From assembly GCA_021816585.1 (NCBI GenBank), contig JAKAXL010000009.1, positions 1-64,000 of the forward strand: a stretch of DNA of 64,000 nt, given 5' to 3'. The stretch comes from Pseudomonadota bacterium (lineage in GTDB: Bacteria; Pseudomonadota; Gammaproteobacteria; Burkholderiales; Burkholderiaceae_C). The notes under the pieces were generated by a model. It did no database searches. It was not told the origin of the DNA and saw only the letters and a program-made list of their open reading frames with translations. The translations under genes and the position numbers were made by a program. This document shows, in pieces, positions 34,507 to 43,087 of the stretch (its first letter is position 1; every line of letters starts with the position of its first letter).

Positions 34507-35832
34507 TCAGGCCACGCGCGGCCGGTGGTCGAACACGCGCCGCGCCTTGCCGGTCAGCGTGCGCTCCAGCGAATCCGGAGGCAGCACGACCACGCGCGTG
34601 CTCACGCCGACGATGGTCTTGATGCGGTGGGCCACCCACTGCGCGATCTGTTCGCGCTGGGCCTCGCTGGCCTGCGCGTGGTCCGGCTGCACCTCGCAGT
34701 GGATCTCCACCTTGTCCAGCGGACCCTCGCGGCTGATGTGGATCTGGTACTGCCCGGAAAGCATCTCGTGCTGCAGCACGATCTCCTCGACCTGGGTCGG
34801 GAACATGTTGACCCCGCGCACGATCAGCATGTCGTCGCTGCGCCCGACGATCTTGCCCATGCGGCGGAAGGCGCGCGCGCTGGGCGGCAGCAGGCGCGTC
34901 AGGTCGCGCGTGCGATAGCGCACGATCGGCAGCGCCTCCTTGCTCAGGCTGGTGAACACCAGCTCGCCCTCGCTGCCTTCGGGAAGCACCTCGCCGGTCT
35001 GCGGATCGACGATCTCGGGGTAGAAATGGTCCTCCCAGATCACCGGCCCGTCCTGCGTCTCCACGCATTCGCTGGCCACGCCCGGGCCCATGACCTCGCT
35101 GAGGCCGTAGATGTCCACCGCCTTGATCCCCGCCTTGTGCTCGATCTCGCTGCGCATCGCCTCCGTCCACGGCTCGGCGCCGAAGATGCCCACCCGCAGC
35201 GAGCACTCGCGCGCGTCCAGGCCCTGGCGCGCGAACTCCTCGACGATCACCTGCATGTAGCTGGGCGTGACCATGATGATGTCGGGACGGAAGTCGCGGA
35301 TCAGCTGCACCTGCTTTTCCGTCTGCCCGCCCGACATCGGGATCACCGTGCAGCCCAGTCGCTCGGCGCCGTAGTGCGCGCCGAGTCCGCCGGTGAACAG
35401 CCCATAGCCGTAGGCCACGTGCACGATGTCCCCCGGCTTGCCCCCGGCGGCGCGGATCGAGCGCGCCACCAGTCCGGCCCAGGTGTCGATGTCGCGCTGC
35501 GTGTAGCCGACCACGGTGGGCTTGCCGGTGGTGCCCGACGACGCGTGCACCCGCACCACCTGCTGGCGCGGCACCGCGAACATGCCGAAGGGATAGTTGT
35601 CGCGCAGATCGGACTTGGTGGTGAACGGAAAGCGCGCCAGGTCTTCCAGGCTGTGCAGGTCGTCCGGGTGCACGCCGCGCGCGTCGAAGGCGCTGCGGTA
35701 GTGCGGGACGTTGTCGTAGGCATGCCGCAGGGTCCAGCGCAGGCGCTGCAGCTGCAATGCGCTGATCTCGTCGCGACTGGCGGTCTCGATGGCTTCGAGC
35801 GCGGCGCCGCCGGCGCCTCGGGGCTGGTTCAT
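34507..35832 (-). CDS. paaK: Phenylacetate-CoA ligase
   Basis: A 441-residue member of the adenylate-forming superfamily that activates phenylacetate with ATP and CoA, the entry step of the pathway. The ATP loop is HASSGTTGKPT. AYGYGLFTGGLG, the adenylate motif DIYGLSEVMGPG, and the C-terminal hinge GRSDDMLIVRGVNMFP and catalytic-Lys region TLTGKARRV are all present. A strong AGGAGGAG box lies before the ATG at 35832. Full length against E. coli PaaK (437). Confidence 0.96.
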   Translation of the reverse strand: MNQPRGAGGAALEAIETASRDEISALQLQRLRWTLRHAYDNVPHYRSAFDARGVHPDDLHSLEDLARFPFTTKSDLRDNYPFGMFAVPRQQVVRVHASSGTTGKPTVVGYTQRDIDTWAGLVARSIRAAGGKPGDIVHVAYGYGLFTGGLGAHYGAERLGCTVIPMSGGQTEKQVQLIRDFRPDIIMVTPSYMQVIVEEFARQGLDARECSLRVGIFGAEPWTEAMRSEIEHKAGIKAVDIYGLSEVMGPGVASECVETQDGPVIWEDHFYPEIVDPQTGEVLPEGSEGELVFTSLSKEALPIVRYRTRDLTRLLPPSARAFRRMGKIVGRSDDMLIVRGVNMFPTQVEEIVLQHEMLSGQYQIHISREGPLDKVEIHCEVQPDHAQASEAQREQIAQWVAHRIKTIVGVSTRVVVLPPDSLERTLTGKARRVFDHRPRVA

Positions 35833-35855
35833 GCTGGTCTCCTCCTGGCTGCGTG

Positions 35856-36332
35856 TCAAGGCTGGTCGGCGCCCTGCCCGTCGGGAACCACCTGGCGCGA
35901 CTTCAGGCGGTGCGAGCGCCCGCGCATCAGCGCCACCACATGTCCGTGCTGGTTGCTCACGAGCACGTCGTAGACCCCCGTGCGCGCCTGCTGCGTGCGC
36001 TGCTCGCACAGCGCGGCGAGCACGTCGCCCTCGTGCGCCGGCGCGACGAAGTCCACGCTGACCCCGGCGGCCACGGTGACGTGATTGGCCGAGTTGCAGG
36101 CGTAGGCGAAGGCGGTGTCGGCCAACGTGGTGATCAGCCCGCCGTGGCAGATGCCGAATCCGTTGAGCATGTCGCGGCGCACCGGCATGCGCGCCAGCGC
36201 GCGCGCGGGGCCGACCTCGACGATCTCGATTCCCAGCGCCCGCGTGGCGTGATCGTCGGCCAGCATGGCGTCGCGCACGCGCTCGGCGAGTTGCTGCGCG
36301 GCCGGCTGCGGGTGATTGGCGGAAGAGGACAA
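35856..36332 (-). CDS. paaI: Phenylacetyl-CoA thioesterase PaaI
   Basis: A 158-residue hot-dog thioesterase that hydrolyses stalled hydroxyphenylacetyl-CoA products and relieves CoA depletion. The family motif NGFGICHGGLITTLADTAFAYACNS includes the catalytic Asp region. No ATG is placed well. A TTG at 36332 with a CGGAG box 8 bases upstream gives a normal N terminus; the first internal ATG would remove the conserved ARALGIEI lead. It sits 23 bases before paaK and 80 bases after paaG. Confidence 0.88.
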   Translation of the reverse strand: MSSSANHPQPAAQQLAERVRDAMLADDHATRALGIEIVEVGPARALARMPVRRDMLNGFGICHGGLITTLADTAFAYACNSANHVTVAAGVSVDFVAPAHEGDVLAALCEQRTQQARTGVYDVLVSNQHGHVVALMRGRSHRLKSRQVVPDGQGADQP

Positions 36333-36390
36333 GGGTGGGTCTCCGAAAGGTTCGAAAAGGCATGCCGCGTCGCGGCACGCGCGGGTCGGC

Positions 36391-36410
36391 GCGGGCGCCG
36401 CGGCGCCCGC
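36391..36410. terminator. Perfect 20-base palindrome behind paaG
   Basis: GCGGGCGCCGCGGCGCCCGC is its own reverse complement and starts 2 bases beyond the paaG stop in the direction of transcription. A second stem, GCCGC/GCGGC at 36364-36376, follows. There is no T-tract. It may lower expression of downstream paaI or protect the paaG message. Confidence 0.3.
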
Positions 36411-36412
36411 GC

Positions 36413-37213
36413 TCAGCGATCGGTGAATCGCGGCGCGCGCTTGTGCGCGAAGGCCGCGACACCCTCCGCGTAATCCGCCGCGAAACCCAGTTCGCGCTGC
36501 GCCGCGGCTTCCGCGTCCAGCGCCTGTTCCAGGCTGCCGGCAGCGCCGGCGTCGAGCAGCTCGCGGGTGCGCGCCAGCGCGCGCGCCGGCTGCGCCGCCA
36601 GCCGCGCCGCCAGTGCGCCGACCTCGGCGTCGAAGGCCTCGTCGTCGACGCATTTCCAGATCAGCCCGCACTGCTCGGCCTGCGAGGCCGGGAGCTTCTC
36701 GCCCAGCAGGGTCATGCCCAGCGCGCGGGCGCGCCCGACCAGGCGCGGCAGCACCCAGGTAGTGCCGCTGTCGGGCACCAGCGCGATCGCCGCGAAGGCC
36801 TGCACGAAGGACGCGCCGCGCCGCGCCAGCACCAGGTCGCACATCAACGCCAGCGCGGCGCCGGCACCGGCGGCCACGCCGCCCACCGCGGCCAGCGTGG
36901 GCACCGGCATCGAGCGCAGGCGCAGCACCAGCGGCCGATACCGCGCAGCGACGACCTCGCCGAGGTCCCTGGGGCCGTCGCCGGGGGCCACCGCCGGGTC
37001 GCGCAGGTCCTGCCCGGCGCAGAACGCGCGCCCCGCCCCCGCCAGCACCACGCAACGCACGCTCGGATCGGCGGCCGCCGCGTCGAGTTCGCGCAGCAGC
37101 GCCGCGCAGAGTTCGCCGTTCAACGCGTTCAGCGCCTCGGGACGGTTCAGGCGCAGGGTCAGCACGGCGCCTTCGCGCTCGCACCGCAGCACCGCAGCAT
37201 CGGGAGCAGTCAT
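36413..37213 (-). CDS. paaG: Enoyl-CoA hydratase/isomerase PaaG
   Basis: A 266-residue crotonase-fold enzyme. PaaG isomerises the ring-1,2-epoxide of phenylacetyl-CoA to oxepin-CoA. The oxyanion-hole segments [16 protein letters not shown] and [18 protein letters not shown] and the catalytic-Asp motif [16 protein letters not shown] match PaaG rather than the paaF hydratase. The start is uncertain between ATGs at 37213 and 37222; neither has a strong ribosome site. It is the first gene of the minus-strand paa operon and faces the PaaR-type palindrome. Confidence 0.88.
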   Translation of the reverse strand: MTAPDAAVLRCEREGAVLTLRLNRPEALNALNGELCAALLRELDAAAADPSVRCVVLAGAGRAFCAGQDLRDPAVAPGDGPRDLGEVVAARYRPLVLRLRSMPVPTLAAVGGVAAGAGAALALMCDLVLARRGASFVQAFAAIALVPDSGTTWVLPRLVGRARALGMTLLGEKLPASQAEQCGLIWKCVDDEAFDAEVGALAARLAAQPARALARTRELLDAGAAGSLEQALDAEAAAQRELGFAADYAEGVAAFAHKRAPRFTDR

Positions 37214-37307
37214 GGAAACCATCGGGGACTTCGGGTGCTGCGGCAGTGGCAAGGCTGCCGGCCCATGGGCCATCCAGGGCCCGGGAACCTGGGAATCGGC
37301 GCAGCAC

Positions 37308-37345
37308 CGAATATTGTTGACCAACCGGTCGGTCAATACTAGGCT
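37308..37345. promoter_or_regulatory. Candidate divergent promoters of the paaG operon and paaY
   Basis: Each arm of the palindrome provides a TTGACC -35-like hexamer. On the minus strand it is followed after 17 bases by TATTCG (37313-37308), and on the plus strand after 17 bases by TAGGCT (37340-37345). Both -10 matches are weak (3 of 6). The geometry would let one repressor block both directions. Confidence 0.35.
37317..37336. promoter_or_regulatory. PaaR-type TetR operator between paaG and paaY
   Basis: TTGACCAACCGGTCGGTCAA is a 20-base palindrome with one mismatched pair, centred on ACCGGT. It lies in the divergent intergenic region of the paa cluster, which encodes its own TetR regulator. 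Its form resembles the ACCGACCGGTCGGT-type sites described for PaaR of betaproteobacteria. Confidence 0.75.
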
Positions 37346-37421
37346 GGAAACTTTGCCCCGGGCAAGACCGCGGGGCATCCGGACAAACCCGAAGCCCGCC
37401 TTCCATAGCCCCGAACCCGCC

Positions 37422-38033
37422 ATGCCCTGCTACTCGATCGACGGCGTCGTCCCGGTGGTCCATGCCACCGCCTACGTGCACCCCAGCGCGGTGCTGATCG
37501 GCGACGTGGTCGTCGGCGCCGGTTGCTATGTCGGCCCCTGCGCCAGCCTGCGCGGCGACTTCGGGCGCATCGTGCTGCACGAAGGCTCCAACCTGCAGGA
37601 CTGCTGCGTGATGCACGGCTTTCCCGGGCACGACACGGTGGTGCACGCCGGAGGGCACATCGGGCACGGCGCGGTGCTGCACAGCTGCATCGTGCATCGC
37701 GACGCGCTGGTGGGAATGAACGCGGTCGTGATGGACGACGCCGAGGTCGGCGAACAGGCCATCGTCGCCGCCTGCGCCTTCGTCCCCGCGGCCATGGTGA
37801 TTCCGCCGCGCACGCTGGTCGCCGGGGTCCCGGCGCGCATCAAGCGGGCGCTGACCGAACAGGAAATGGCCTGGAAGGCCGAGGGCACCCGCACCTATCA
37901 GGAACTGGCGGTGCGCAGCCTGCAGACCCTGCGCGAGGTCGAGCCGCTGCGCGAAATGCCGCAGCAGCGGGCGCAGTTGCGCGCGCCCACGGTGCAGCCG
38001 CTGGTGGCGCTGCGCGGCAAGGACAGGGACTGA
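37422..38033 (+). CDS. paaY: Hexapeptide-repeat protein PaaY
   Basis: A 203-residue left-handed beta-helix protein of the gamma-carbonic anhydrase superfamily. The repeated hexapeptides ([23 protein letters not shown] onward) and the metal-ligand histidines of MHGFPGHDT and [12 protein letters not shown] are present. In E. coli PaaY is a thioesterase that rescues the pathway from dead-end CoA thioesters. It is transcribed away from the rest of the paa genes across the shared operator, so it should respond to the same regulator. The C-terminal helix with [19 protein letters not shown] is typical. Confidence 0.92.
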   Translation: MPCYSIDGVVPVVHATAYVHPSAVLIGDVVVGAGCYVGPCASLRGDFGRIVLHEGSNLQDCCVMHGFPGHDTVVHAGGHIGHGAVLHSCIVHRDALVGMNAVVMDDAEVGEQAIVAACAFVPAAMVIPPRTLVAGVPARIKRALTEQEMAWKAEGTRTYQELAVRSLQTLREVEPLREMPQQRAQLRAPTVQPLVALRGKDRD

Positions 38034-38098
38034 AGCCCGGGCGCCCGCGGGACGAGCGCCGCGCCACGGCCCGCCCCTGCGCGCTCGCCCCCCGGTCC

Positions 38099-38683
38099 TC
38101 AGCCCGGAACGGGCAGGGCCAGCGCCATCTCGATGTCGGCGCGCAGCGCGTCGGGCTGGGTCTGCGGCGCGTAGCGCCGGATCACCTGGCCGTCGCGACC
38201 GACGAGGAACTTGGTGAAGTTCCATTTGATCGCCTCGGTGCCCAGCACGCCGCTGGCCTGTTCCTTCAGCCAGCGCCACAGCGGGTGGGTGTGCGGGCCG
38301 TTGACGTCGACCTTGTCGAACAGCGGGAACTCGATGCCGTAGCTGGTCTCGCAGAACGCGGCGATCTGCGCCGCCGTGCCGGGCTCCTGCGCGCCGAACT
38401 GGTTGCAGGGAAAACCCAGCACCGTGAAACCGCGCCCGCGATACGCGTGGTACAGCGCCTGCAGCCCGGCGTACTGCGGCGTGAAGCCGCAGGCGCTGGC
38501 GGTGTTGACCACCAGCAGCACCTGGCCGCGCCACCGCGCGAGCGATTGTTCGCGTCCGCCGATGTCGGTGGCACGGAAGTCGAACACGCTGCCGGGGCTC
38601 GTCGGCGCTTGCGCGGTGCCGGCGGACGCCGCGGGGTCGTCGGGGCGCGGGGCAGGATTCGGGGTCGGGGTCGGGGCAGTCAT
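38099..38683 (-). CDS. Glutathione peroxidase family protein
   Basis: A 194-residue thioredoxin-fold peroxidase. A Pro/Ala/Thr-rich lead of about 30 residues precedes the domain. The catalytic tetrad is visible: peroxidatic Cys in NTASACGFTPQY, Gln in FPCNQFGAQEP, and Trp/Asn in KWNFTKFLV. Bacterial homologues with Cys rather than selenocysteine often use thioredoxin as reductant. The ATG overlaps the stop of the EamA gene (ATGA at 38683-38680), so the peroxidase, the transporter and the TlpA-type protein are one operon. Confidence 0.92.
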   Translation of the reverse strand: MTAPTPTPNPAPRPDDPAASAGTAQAPTSPGSVFDFRATDIGGREQSLARWRGQVLLVVNTASACGFTPQYAGLQALYHAYRGRGFTVLGFPCNQFGAQEPGTAAQIAAFCETSYGIEFPLFDKVDVNGPHTHPLWRWLKEQASGVLGTEAIKWNFTKFLVGRDGQVIRRYAPQTQPDALRADIEMALALPVPG

Positions 38684-39648
38684 GTGGGCCTCCTGGGCGG
38701 TGCCTGCGCGGCGCCGTGCGGCCATGGATCGTCTGCGTCGCCGGACGCTGCCGCACGCGCCCTCGCCTCCGCCATGGCACCGAACAATACGCCGGCGGCG
38801 ATCAGCGCGCCTCCGGCCGCGGCGTGCAAACCCGGGTGGCTGGCGCCCAGCAGCGCCGAACTCAGGCTCGCGAACACGATCTCCAGCATCATGGTCAGCG
38901 CGGTCAGGCCCGCGCTCAGGCGCGTCGCGCCGTACTGCAGCCCGAAGCCGCCGGCCACCAGCGCGCATCCCAGCAAGCCCACCGGCAGCAGCCACGCGGT
39001 GCGCGGCGCCGCAGGTGGCGCGATGGCGCCCGACTGCAGCAGCAGCCCGCCGAGCAGCGCGCTGCACAGCAGGGCTCCGACGAACATGGCCAGCATGCCC
39101 GCCGACGCCGACGCGCCGGCGCAGCGGCGCAGCATCACGTTGTTGAGCGCGAAGAACATGCCGCCGCACAGCCCCAGCCAGTCGGCGGCGTGGCGCGGCA
39201 GCGGCCAGCCGCCGCCGCGCGGCCACAGCACCAGCAGTGCCCCGGCCAGCGCCAGCGCCAGGCGCAGCCATCCGGCGAGCCCGATGCGCTCGTGCAGCAC
39301 GGCGCGCGCCAGCAACGTCGCCCACACCGGCATCAGGTAGAACAGCAGCACCACGCGCACCACGTCGCCGGCCGCCACGCCGAGGTTGAAGCACACGTTT
39401 GCGCCGCCCGAGCCCAGCGCCACCAGCAGCAGCCCCGGGCTGCGCAGCACCTCGAGCAGCGTGCCCGGGCGCAGCATCAGCAGCAGCAAGGTGCCGGGAA
39501 TCTCGATCAGCGCGGTGGTCCACAGCGGCTGCACGCCCAGCGCCTGGGCGTGGCGCACCGGCCACCACGACAGCCCCCACACCAGCGCGCTCAAGCCCAG
39601 CCCGGCGGCGGCCAGCCACGGCCCGCGCGGCGCGCGACGGGCGGACAT
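38680..39648 (-). CDS. EamA/DMT family transporter
   Basis: A 322-residue membrane protein with ten predicted helices forming two EamA repeats, the drug/metabolite transporter layout. Helix 1 ends WGLSWWPVRHAQALG and helix 4 includes LLFYLMPVWATLLARAVLHER, the conserved segment of each repeat. The substrate is unknown; relatives export amino acids or metabolites. Its ATG overlaps the stop of the upstream thioredoxin-like gene by one base (TGATG). A glycine/alanine-rich cytosolic tail follows the last helix. Confidence 0.88.
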   Translation of the reverse strand: MSARRAPRGPWLAAAGLGLSALVWGLSWWPVRHAQALGVQPLWTTALIEIPGTLLLLMLRPGTLLEVLRSPGLLLVALGSGGANVCFNLGVAAGDVVRVVLLFYLMPVWATLLARAVLHERIGLAGWLRLALALAGALLVLWPRGGGWPLPRHAADWLGLCGGMFFALNNVMLRRCAGASASAGMLAMFVGALLCSALLGGLLLQSGAIAPPAAPRTAWLLPVGLLGCALVAGGFGLQYGATRLSAGLTALTMMLEIVFASLSSALLGASHPGLHAAAGGALIAAGVLFGAMAEARARAAASGDADDPWPHGAAQAPPRRPT

Positions 39649-40472
39649 CACCGCACCTGCGCGCGCAGCCGGTGGATTCCCTGCCGCAGCGTGGCGGCGG
39701 ACATCTCGCCGACATACATGCGATCCAGGGTCCCGTCGCTGCGGATGAACAAGGTGGTCGGGTAGCCGGGCACGTCGTAGTACGCGGCCAGCCGGCGCTG
39801 CGTGTCGAGCAGCACCTGCGGCGAATCGGCGTAGCCCAGCGAATCCAGCAGTTGCCGAACCGCCTGCGGAGGATCGCCCTGGTCGGCCAGCACGATGCGC
39901 GCATCCCCGCCGCGCGCCGCCTCGCGCAGCAGCATCGGCAGCTCGCGCCGGCACGGCGGGCACCAGGTCGCCCACAGGTTGATGACCAGCGGGCGACCGC
40001 GCAGCGCGGCCAGGTCCACGCTGCGGCCATGCAGGTCCGGCAGCGCCAGCACCGGCAACGGGCGCGGCGCCGGTCGCAGCGCGCGCAATCCCGCCTGCCC
40101 GCCCAGCACGAGCAGCAGCGCGGTCGCGAAACCGGCGCTCAGCGCGCGGCGCAGCGGGCGCTTCCACAGCCCCCACGCGAGCAGCACCACAGCGGCGCCG
40201 ATCCAGCCCGCGAGCGGATCGAATCCGCGGTCGCGCAGGTCGAGCATCGCGCCCAGGCTGTGGTAGTGGGCATGCCAGCGCAGCACGAAGACCACGCGCG
40301 CGACCAGCAGCCCGAGCAGACCGGCGGCCAGCCATGCCGGCTGCACGGATGCGGGCCGCGCCCCGTCGTGGTGCGCCAGCGCGCGCGCCACGAGCCGCGC
40401 CGCCCACCAGCCGAGCAACAGCAGCAGCGGCGACAGCGGCAGCAGCAGCGGCCCGAGGCGCAAGTCGTCCAT
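39648..40472 (-). CDS. Membrane protein with C-terminal TlpA-type thioredoxin domain
   Basis: A 274-residue protein. The first half (about residues 1-130) has four hydrophobic segments and a region (ARVVFVLRWHAHYHSL ... WIGA) that loosely recalls prolipoprotein diacylglyceryl transferase, though no complete Lgt active site is recognisable. The second half (about 140-274) is a TlpA-like thioredoxin fold with the active site WCPPC and cis-Pro in VPGYPTTLFIR. Topology puts the thioredoxin domain in the periplasm, where it may reduce or isomerise disulfides. First gene of a three-gene overlapping operon with the EamA transporter and the peroxidase. Confidence 0.82.
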   Translation of the reverse strand: MDDLRLGPLLLPLSPLLLLLGWWAARLVARALAHHDGARPASVQPAWLAAGLLGLLVARVVFVLRWHAHYHSLGAMLDLRDRGFDPLAGWIGAAVVLLAWGLWKRPLRRALSAGFATALLLVLGGQAGLRALRPAPRPLPVLALPDLHGRSVDLAALRGRPLVINLWATWCPPCRRELPMLLREAARGGDARIVLADQGDPPQAVRQLLDSLGYADSPQVLLDTQRRLAAYYDVPGYPTTLFIRSDGTLDRMYVGEMSAATLRQGIHRLRAQVR

Positions 40473-40485
40473 GCTCGCTGCTCCG

Positions 40486-41811
40486 TCAGCCCTGCGCCGA
40501 ATGGCGCGCCTCGCCGATCAGCTGGGTCCAGTCGCGCTGACGCATGTTGTGGGCGTTCCAGCGCATCACCAGCCACATGCTGAGCACGATGAACGCCCCG
40601 AACAGCAGCATGGTCGTGCGCACCGAGAGGTTCCATCCGATGAGCAGCGAGTACATGCCGAGCATCGCCAGCACGCTGAGGTTCTCGTTGAAGTTCTGCA
40701 CGGCGATCGAATGCCCGGCCGACAGCAGCACGTAGCCGCGGTGCTGCAGCAGCGCGTTCATCGGCACCACGAAATAGCCCGCCATCGCACCGATCGCGAC
40801 CATGAACATCCCCGCAAGCAGCAGGTACAGCGGCACATGCAGGCGCCCGACGGCGAACTGGAGGTCGGGCACCACGCCGCGCGTGTACAGCGCCACGACG
40901 ATGCACATCACACCCATCGCCATGCCCACCGGGAGTACGCGCAGGCTGTTCTTCAGCGGAACCCGGCTGGCCGCCAGCATCGCCCCCAGCGCCACGCCGA
41001 AGGCGACCGTGGCCTGCAGCACCGCGGCATTGCTCAGGTCCAGGCCGAGCGCGGACTCGGCCCACTTGATGACGATGAATTGCAGGGTCGCGCCCGCCCC
41101 CCAGAACAGGGTCGTCACGGCCATCGAGATCTGTCCCAGCCGGTCGCTCCACAGCACGCGCATGCCCTGCCCGAACTCCAGCAGCTGGCGCACCGGGTTG
41201 GCGGTCTGGTGCGGGTAGCGCGCGCCGGTGTCGGGAATGCGCAGGTTGCACAGCGCGGCGACGACGTAGACCAGCGCGATCATCGCCAGCGCGGCCCCCG
41301 CCTGGGTGTCGACGTGCAGCATGCGCAGCGGCTGCAGCGACAGCAGCCAGCTGGCGGCGTCGCGACTCACCAGGAAGCCGCCGAGCACCGTGCCGAGAAT
41401 GATCGAACCCACCGTGGTGCCCTCGATCCAGCCATTGGCCGCCACCAGCTGCTGCGGCGGCAGCAGCTCGGTGAGGATGCCGTACTTGGCGGGCGAATAC
41501 GCGGCCGCGCCGAGCCCCACCACCGCATAGGCCCACAGCGGGTGCGCGCCGAACAGCATCAGCAGCAACCCGCCGAGCTTGACCAGATTGGTGATCAGCA
41601 TCACGTGGCCCTTCTGCAGCGAGTCGGAGAAACCGCCGACGAATGGCCCGAGCAGCACGTACGAGACCGTGAAGAAGAACTTGAGCAGCGGAGTCATCCA
41701 GCCCGGCGAGCTGAGCTGGACCAGCAGCGCGATCGCGGCGATCAGCAACGCGTTGTCGGCGAGCGACGAGAAGAACTGCGCCGCCATGATCCAGTAGAAG
41801 CCTTTTTTCAT
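40486..41811 (-). CDS. lplT: Lysophospholipid transporter LplT
   Basis: A 441-residue MFS protein with 12 predicted helices. LplT flips lysophospholipids to the inner leaflet, where they are re-acylated. The N terminus GFYWIMAAQFFSSLADNALLIAAIALL and the SPAKYGILTELLPPQQLVAANG segment match the LplT family. No aas acyltransferase-ligase gene lies next to it, unlike E. coli lplT-aas. The ATG at 41811 has an AAGGA box. It diverges from alr. The frame stays open upstream to 42069 without family similarity. Confidence 0.9.
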   Translation of the reverse strand: MKKGFYWIMAAQFFSSLADNALLIAAIALLVQLSSPGWMTPLLKFFFTVSYVLLGPFVGGFSDSLQKGHVMLITNLVKLGGLLLMLFGAHPLWAYAVVGLGAAAYSPAKYGILTELLPPQQLVAANGWIEGTTVGSIILGTVLGGFLVSRDAASWLLSLQPLRMLHVDTQAGAALAMIALVYVVAALCNLRIPDTGARYPHQTANPVRQLLEFGQGMRVLWSDRLGQISMAVTTLFWGAGATLQFIVIKWAESALGLDLSNAAVLQATVAFGVALGAMLAASRVPLKNSLRVLPVGMAMGVMCIVVALYTRGVVPDLQFAVGRLHVPLYLLLAGMFMVAIGAMAGYFVVPMNALLQHRGYVLLSAGHSIAVQNFNENLSVLAMLGMYSLLIGWNLSVRTTMLLFGAFIVLSMWLVMRWNAHNMRQRDWTQLIGEARHSAQG

Positions 41812-41901
41812 TCGGTCCTTGAGAAAGCGCCGGGCCGCTCCGGGCGACGCACCCCGCACGCGCGGCACCCGCGGCACCATCAGCCCGCGAGGCAACGGAT
41901 C

Positions 41902-41907
41902 TTTATA
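41902..41907 (-). promoter_or_regulatory. Candidate -10 element of lplT
   Basis: TATAAA on the minus strand, 91 bases before the lplT start, in an otherwise GC-rich divergent region. No good -35 hexamer is seen. Confidence 0.3.
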
Positions 41908-41959
41908 GCACAGCGCATGCGCCTTGCAGGCGGGCTCAGGCACTACACTGGCAGGTGCC

Positions 41960-43087
41960 ATGCCGCGTCCGATCCAGGCCACCATCTCCCTCGACAGCCT
42001 GCGCCACAACCTGGCGCGGGCACGCACCGCCGCCGGTGGCGCGCGCGTGTGGGCGGTGGTCAAGGCCAACGCCTACGGCCACGGCATCGAGCGCGCCTTC
42101 CCGGCGCTGCGCGCGGCGGACGGATTCGCGCTGCTCGACCTGGCGGAGGCGGAAACCCTGCGCGCGCTCGGCTGGGGCGGACCGATCCTGCTGCTCGAGG
42201 GCTGCTTCAGCCTGGACGACCTCGCCACCTGCGAGCGCCTGAACCTGTGGCATGTCGTGCACGACACGGCGCAGATCCACTGGCTGGCCTCGCGGCGCAA
42301 AGCGCGCGCGCACCGCGTGTTCCTCAAGTTCAACAGCGGCATGAACCGCCTGGGATTCGAGCCGCAGCACTACCGCGCGGCGTGGCAGCGCCTGCAGGAA
42401 CTGCCGGCCGTCGGCGCGGTCTCGCACATGACCCATTTCGCCAGCGCGGACGGCGCCGAGGGCATCGACGACGCGCTGGAGCGTTTCCAGTCGGCGGTCG
42501 ACGGACTGCCCGGCGAGCGCAGCCTGTGCAACTCCGCGGCGCTGCTGCGATACGGGCGCGACGCGCAACCGCCGCGGCGCGATGCCGCGGCCGTGCTCGG
42601 CGACTGGGTACGTCCGGGAATCGCCCTGTACGGTGCATCTCCGACCGGGCTGGCGTCCGACGTGCGCCGCTGGGGCCTGCGCCCGGCGATGAGCCTGCGC
42701 ACGCGCATCATCGGCGTGCAGACCATCGAGCCGGGAAGCGCCGTCGGCTACGGCGGGCTGTTCCGCGCCGAGCGCGCGATGCGCATCGGCGTCGCCGCGG
42801 TCGGCTACGCCGACGGCTATCCGCGCCACGCCCCCACCGGCACGCCGATCGTGGTCGACGGCGTGCGCACGCAGGTCATCGGACGCGTGTCGATGGACAT
42901 GGTGACCGTCGACCTCGACCCGGTGCGCGCCGCAGGGCGCGCCGCCGACATCGGCAGCCCGGTGCTGTGCTGGGGTCAGCACGTGGACGCCGAACTGGGG
43001 ATCGACGAAGTCGCCGAGGCGGCAGGCACGCTGGGCTATGAACTGATGTGCGCACTGGCGCGGCGCGTGCCGGTGCAACTCGAGTAA
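41960..43087 (+). CDS. alr: Alanine racemase
   Basis: A 375-residue PLP enzyme that makes D-alanine for peptidoglycan. The PLP-binding Lys is residue 35 in [10 protein letters not shown]. The second base, a Tyr, lies in [13 protein letters not shown], and the C-terminal barrel contains [10 protein letters not shown] and [12 protein letters not shown]. The ATG at 41960 is preferred over an upstream in-frame codon at 41924. The stop overlaps the radA start (TAATG). Confidence 0.96.
   Translation: MPRPIQATISLDSLRHNLARARTAAGGARVWAVVKANAYGHGIERAFPALRAADGFALLDLAEAETLRALGWGGPILLLEGCFSLDDLATCERLNLWHVVHDTAQIHWLASRRKARAHRVFLKFNSGMNRLGFEPQHYRAAWQRLQELPAVGAVSHMTHFASADGAEGIDDALERFQSAVDGLPGERSLCNSAALLRYGRDAQPPRRDAAAVLGDWVRPGIALYGASPTGLASDVRRWGLRPAMSLRTRIIGVQTIEPGSAVGYGGLFRAERAMRIGVAAVGYADGYPRHAPTGTPIVVDGVRTQVIGRVSMDMVTVDLDPVRAAGRAADIGSPVLCWGQHVDAELGIDEVAEAAGTLGYELMCALARRVPVQLE

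Noticed and set aside
35856-38780. Apparent 974-residue frame ending in PaaI
   Set aside because: It crosses paaG and paaY out of frame. Only the last 158 residues match a family.
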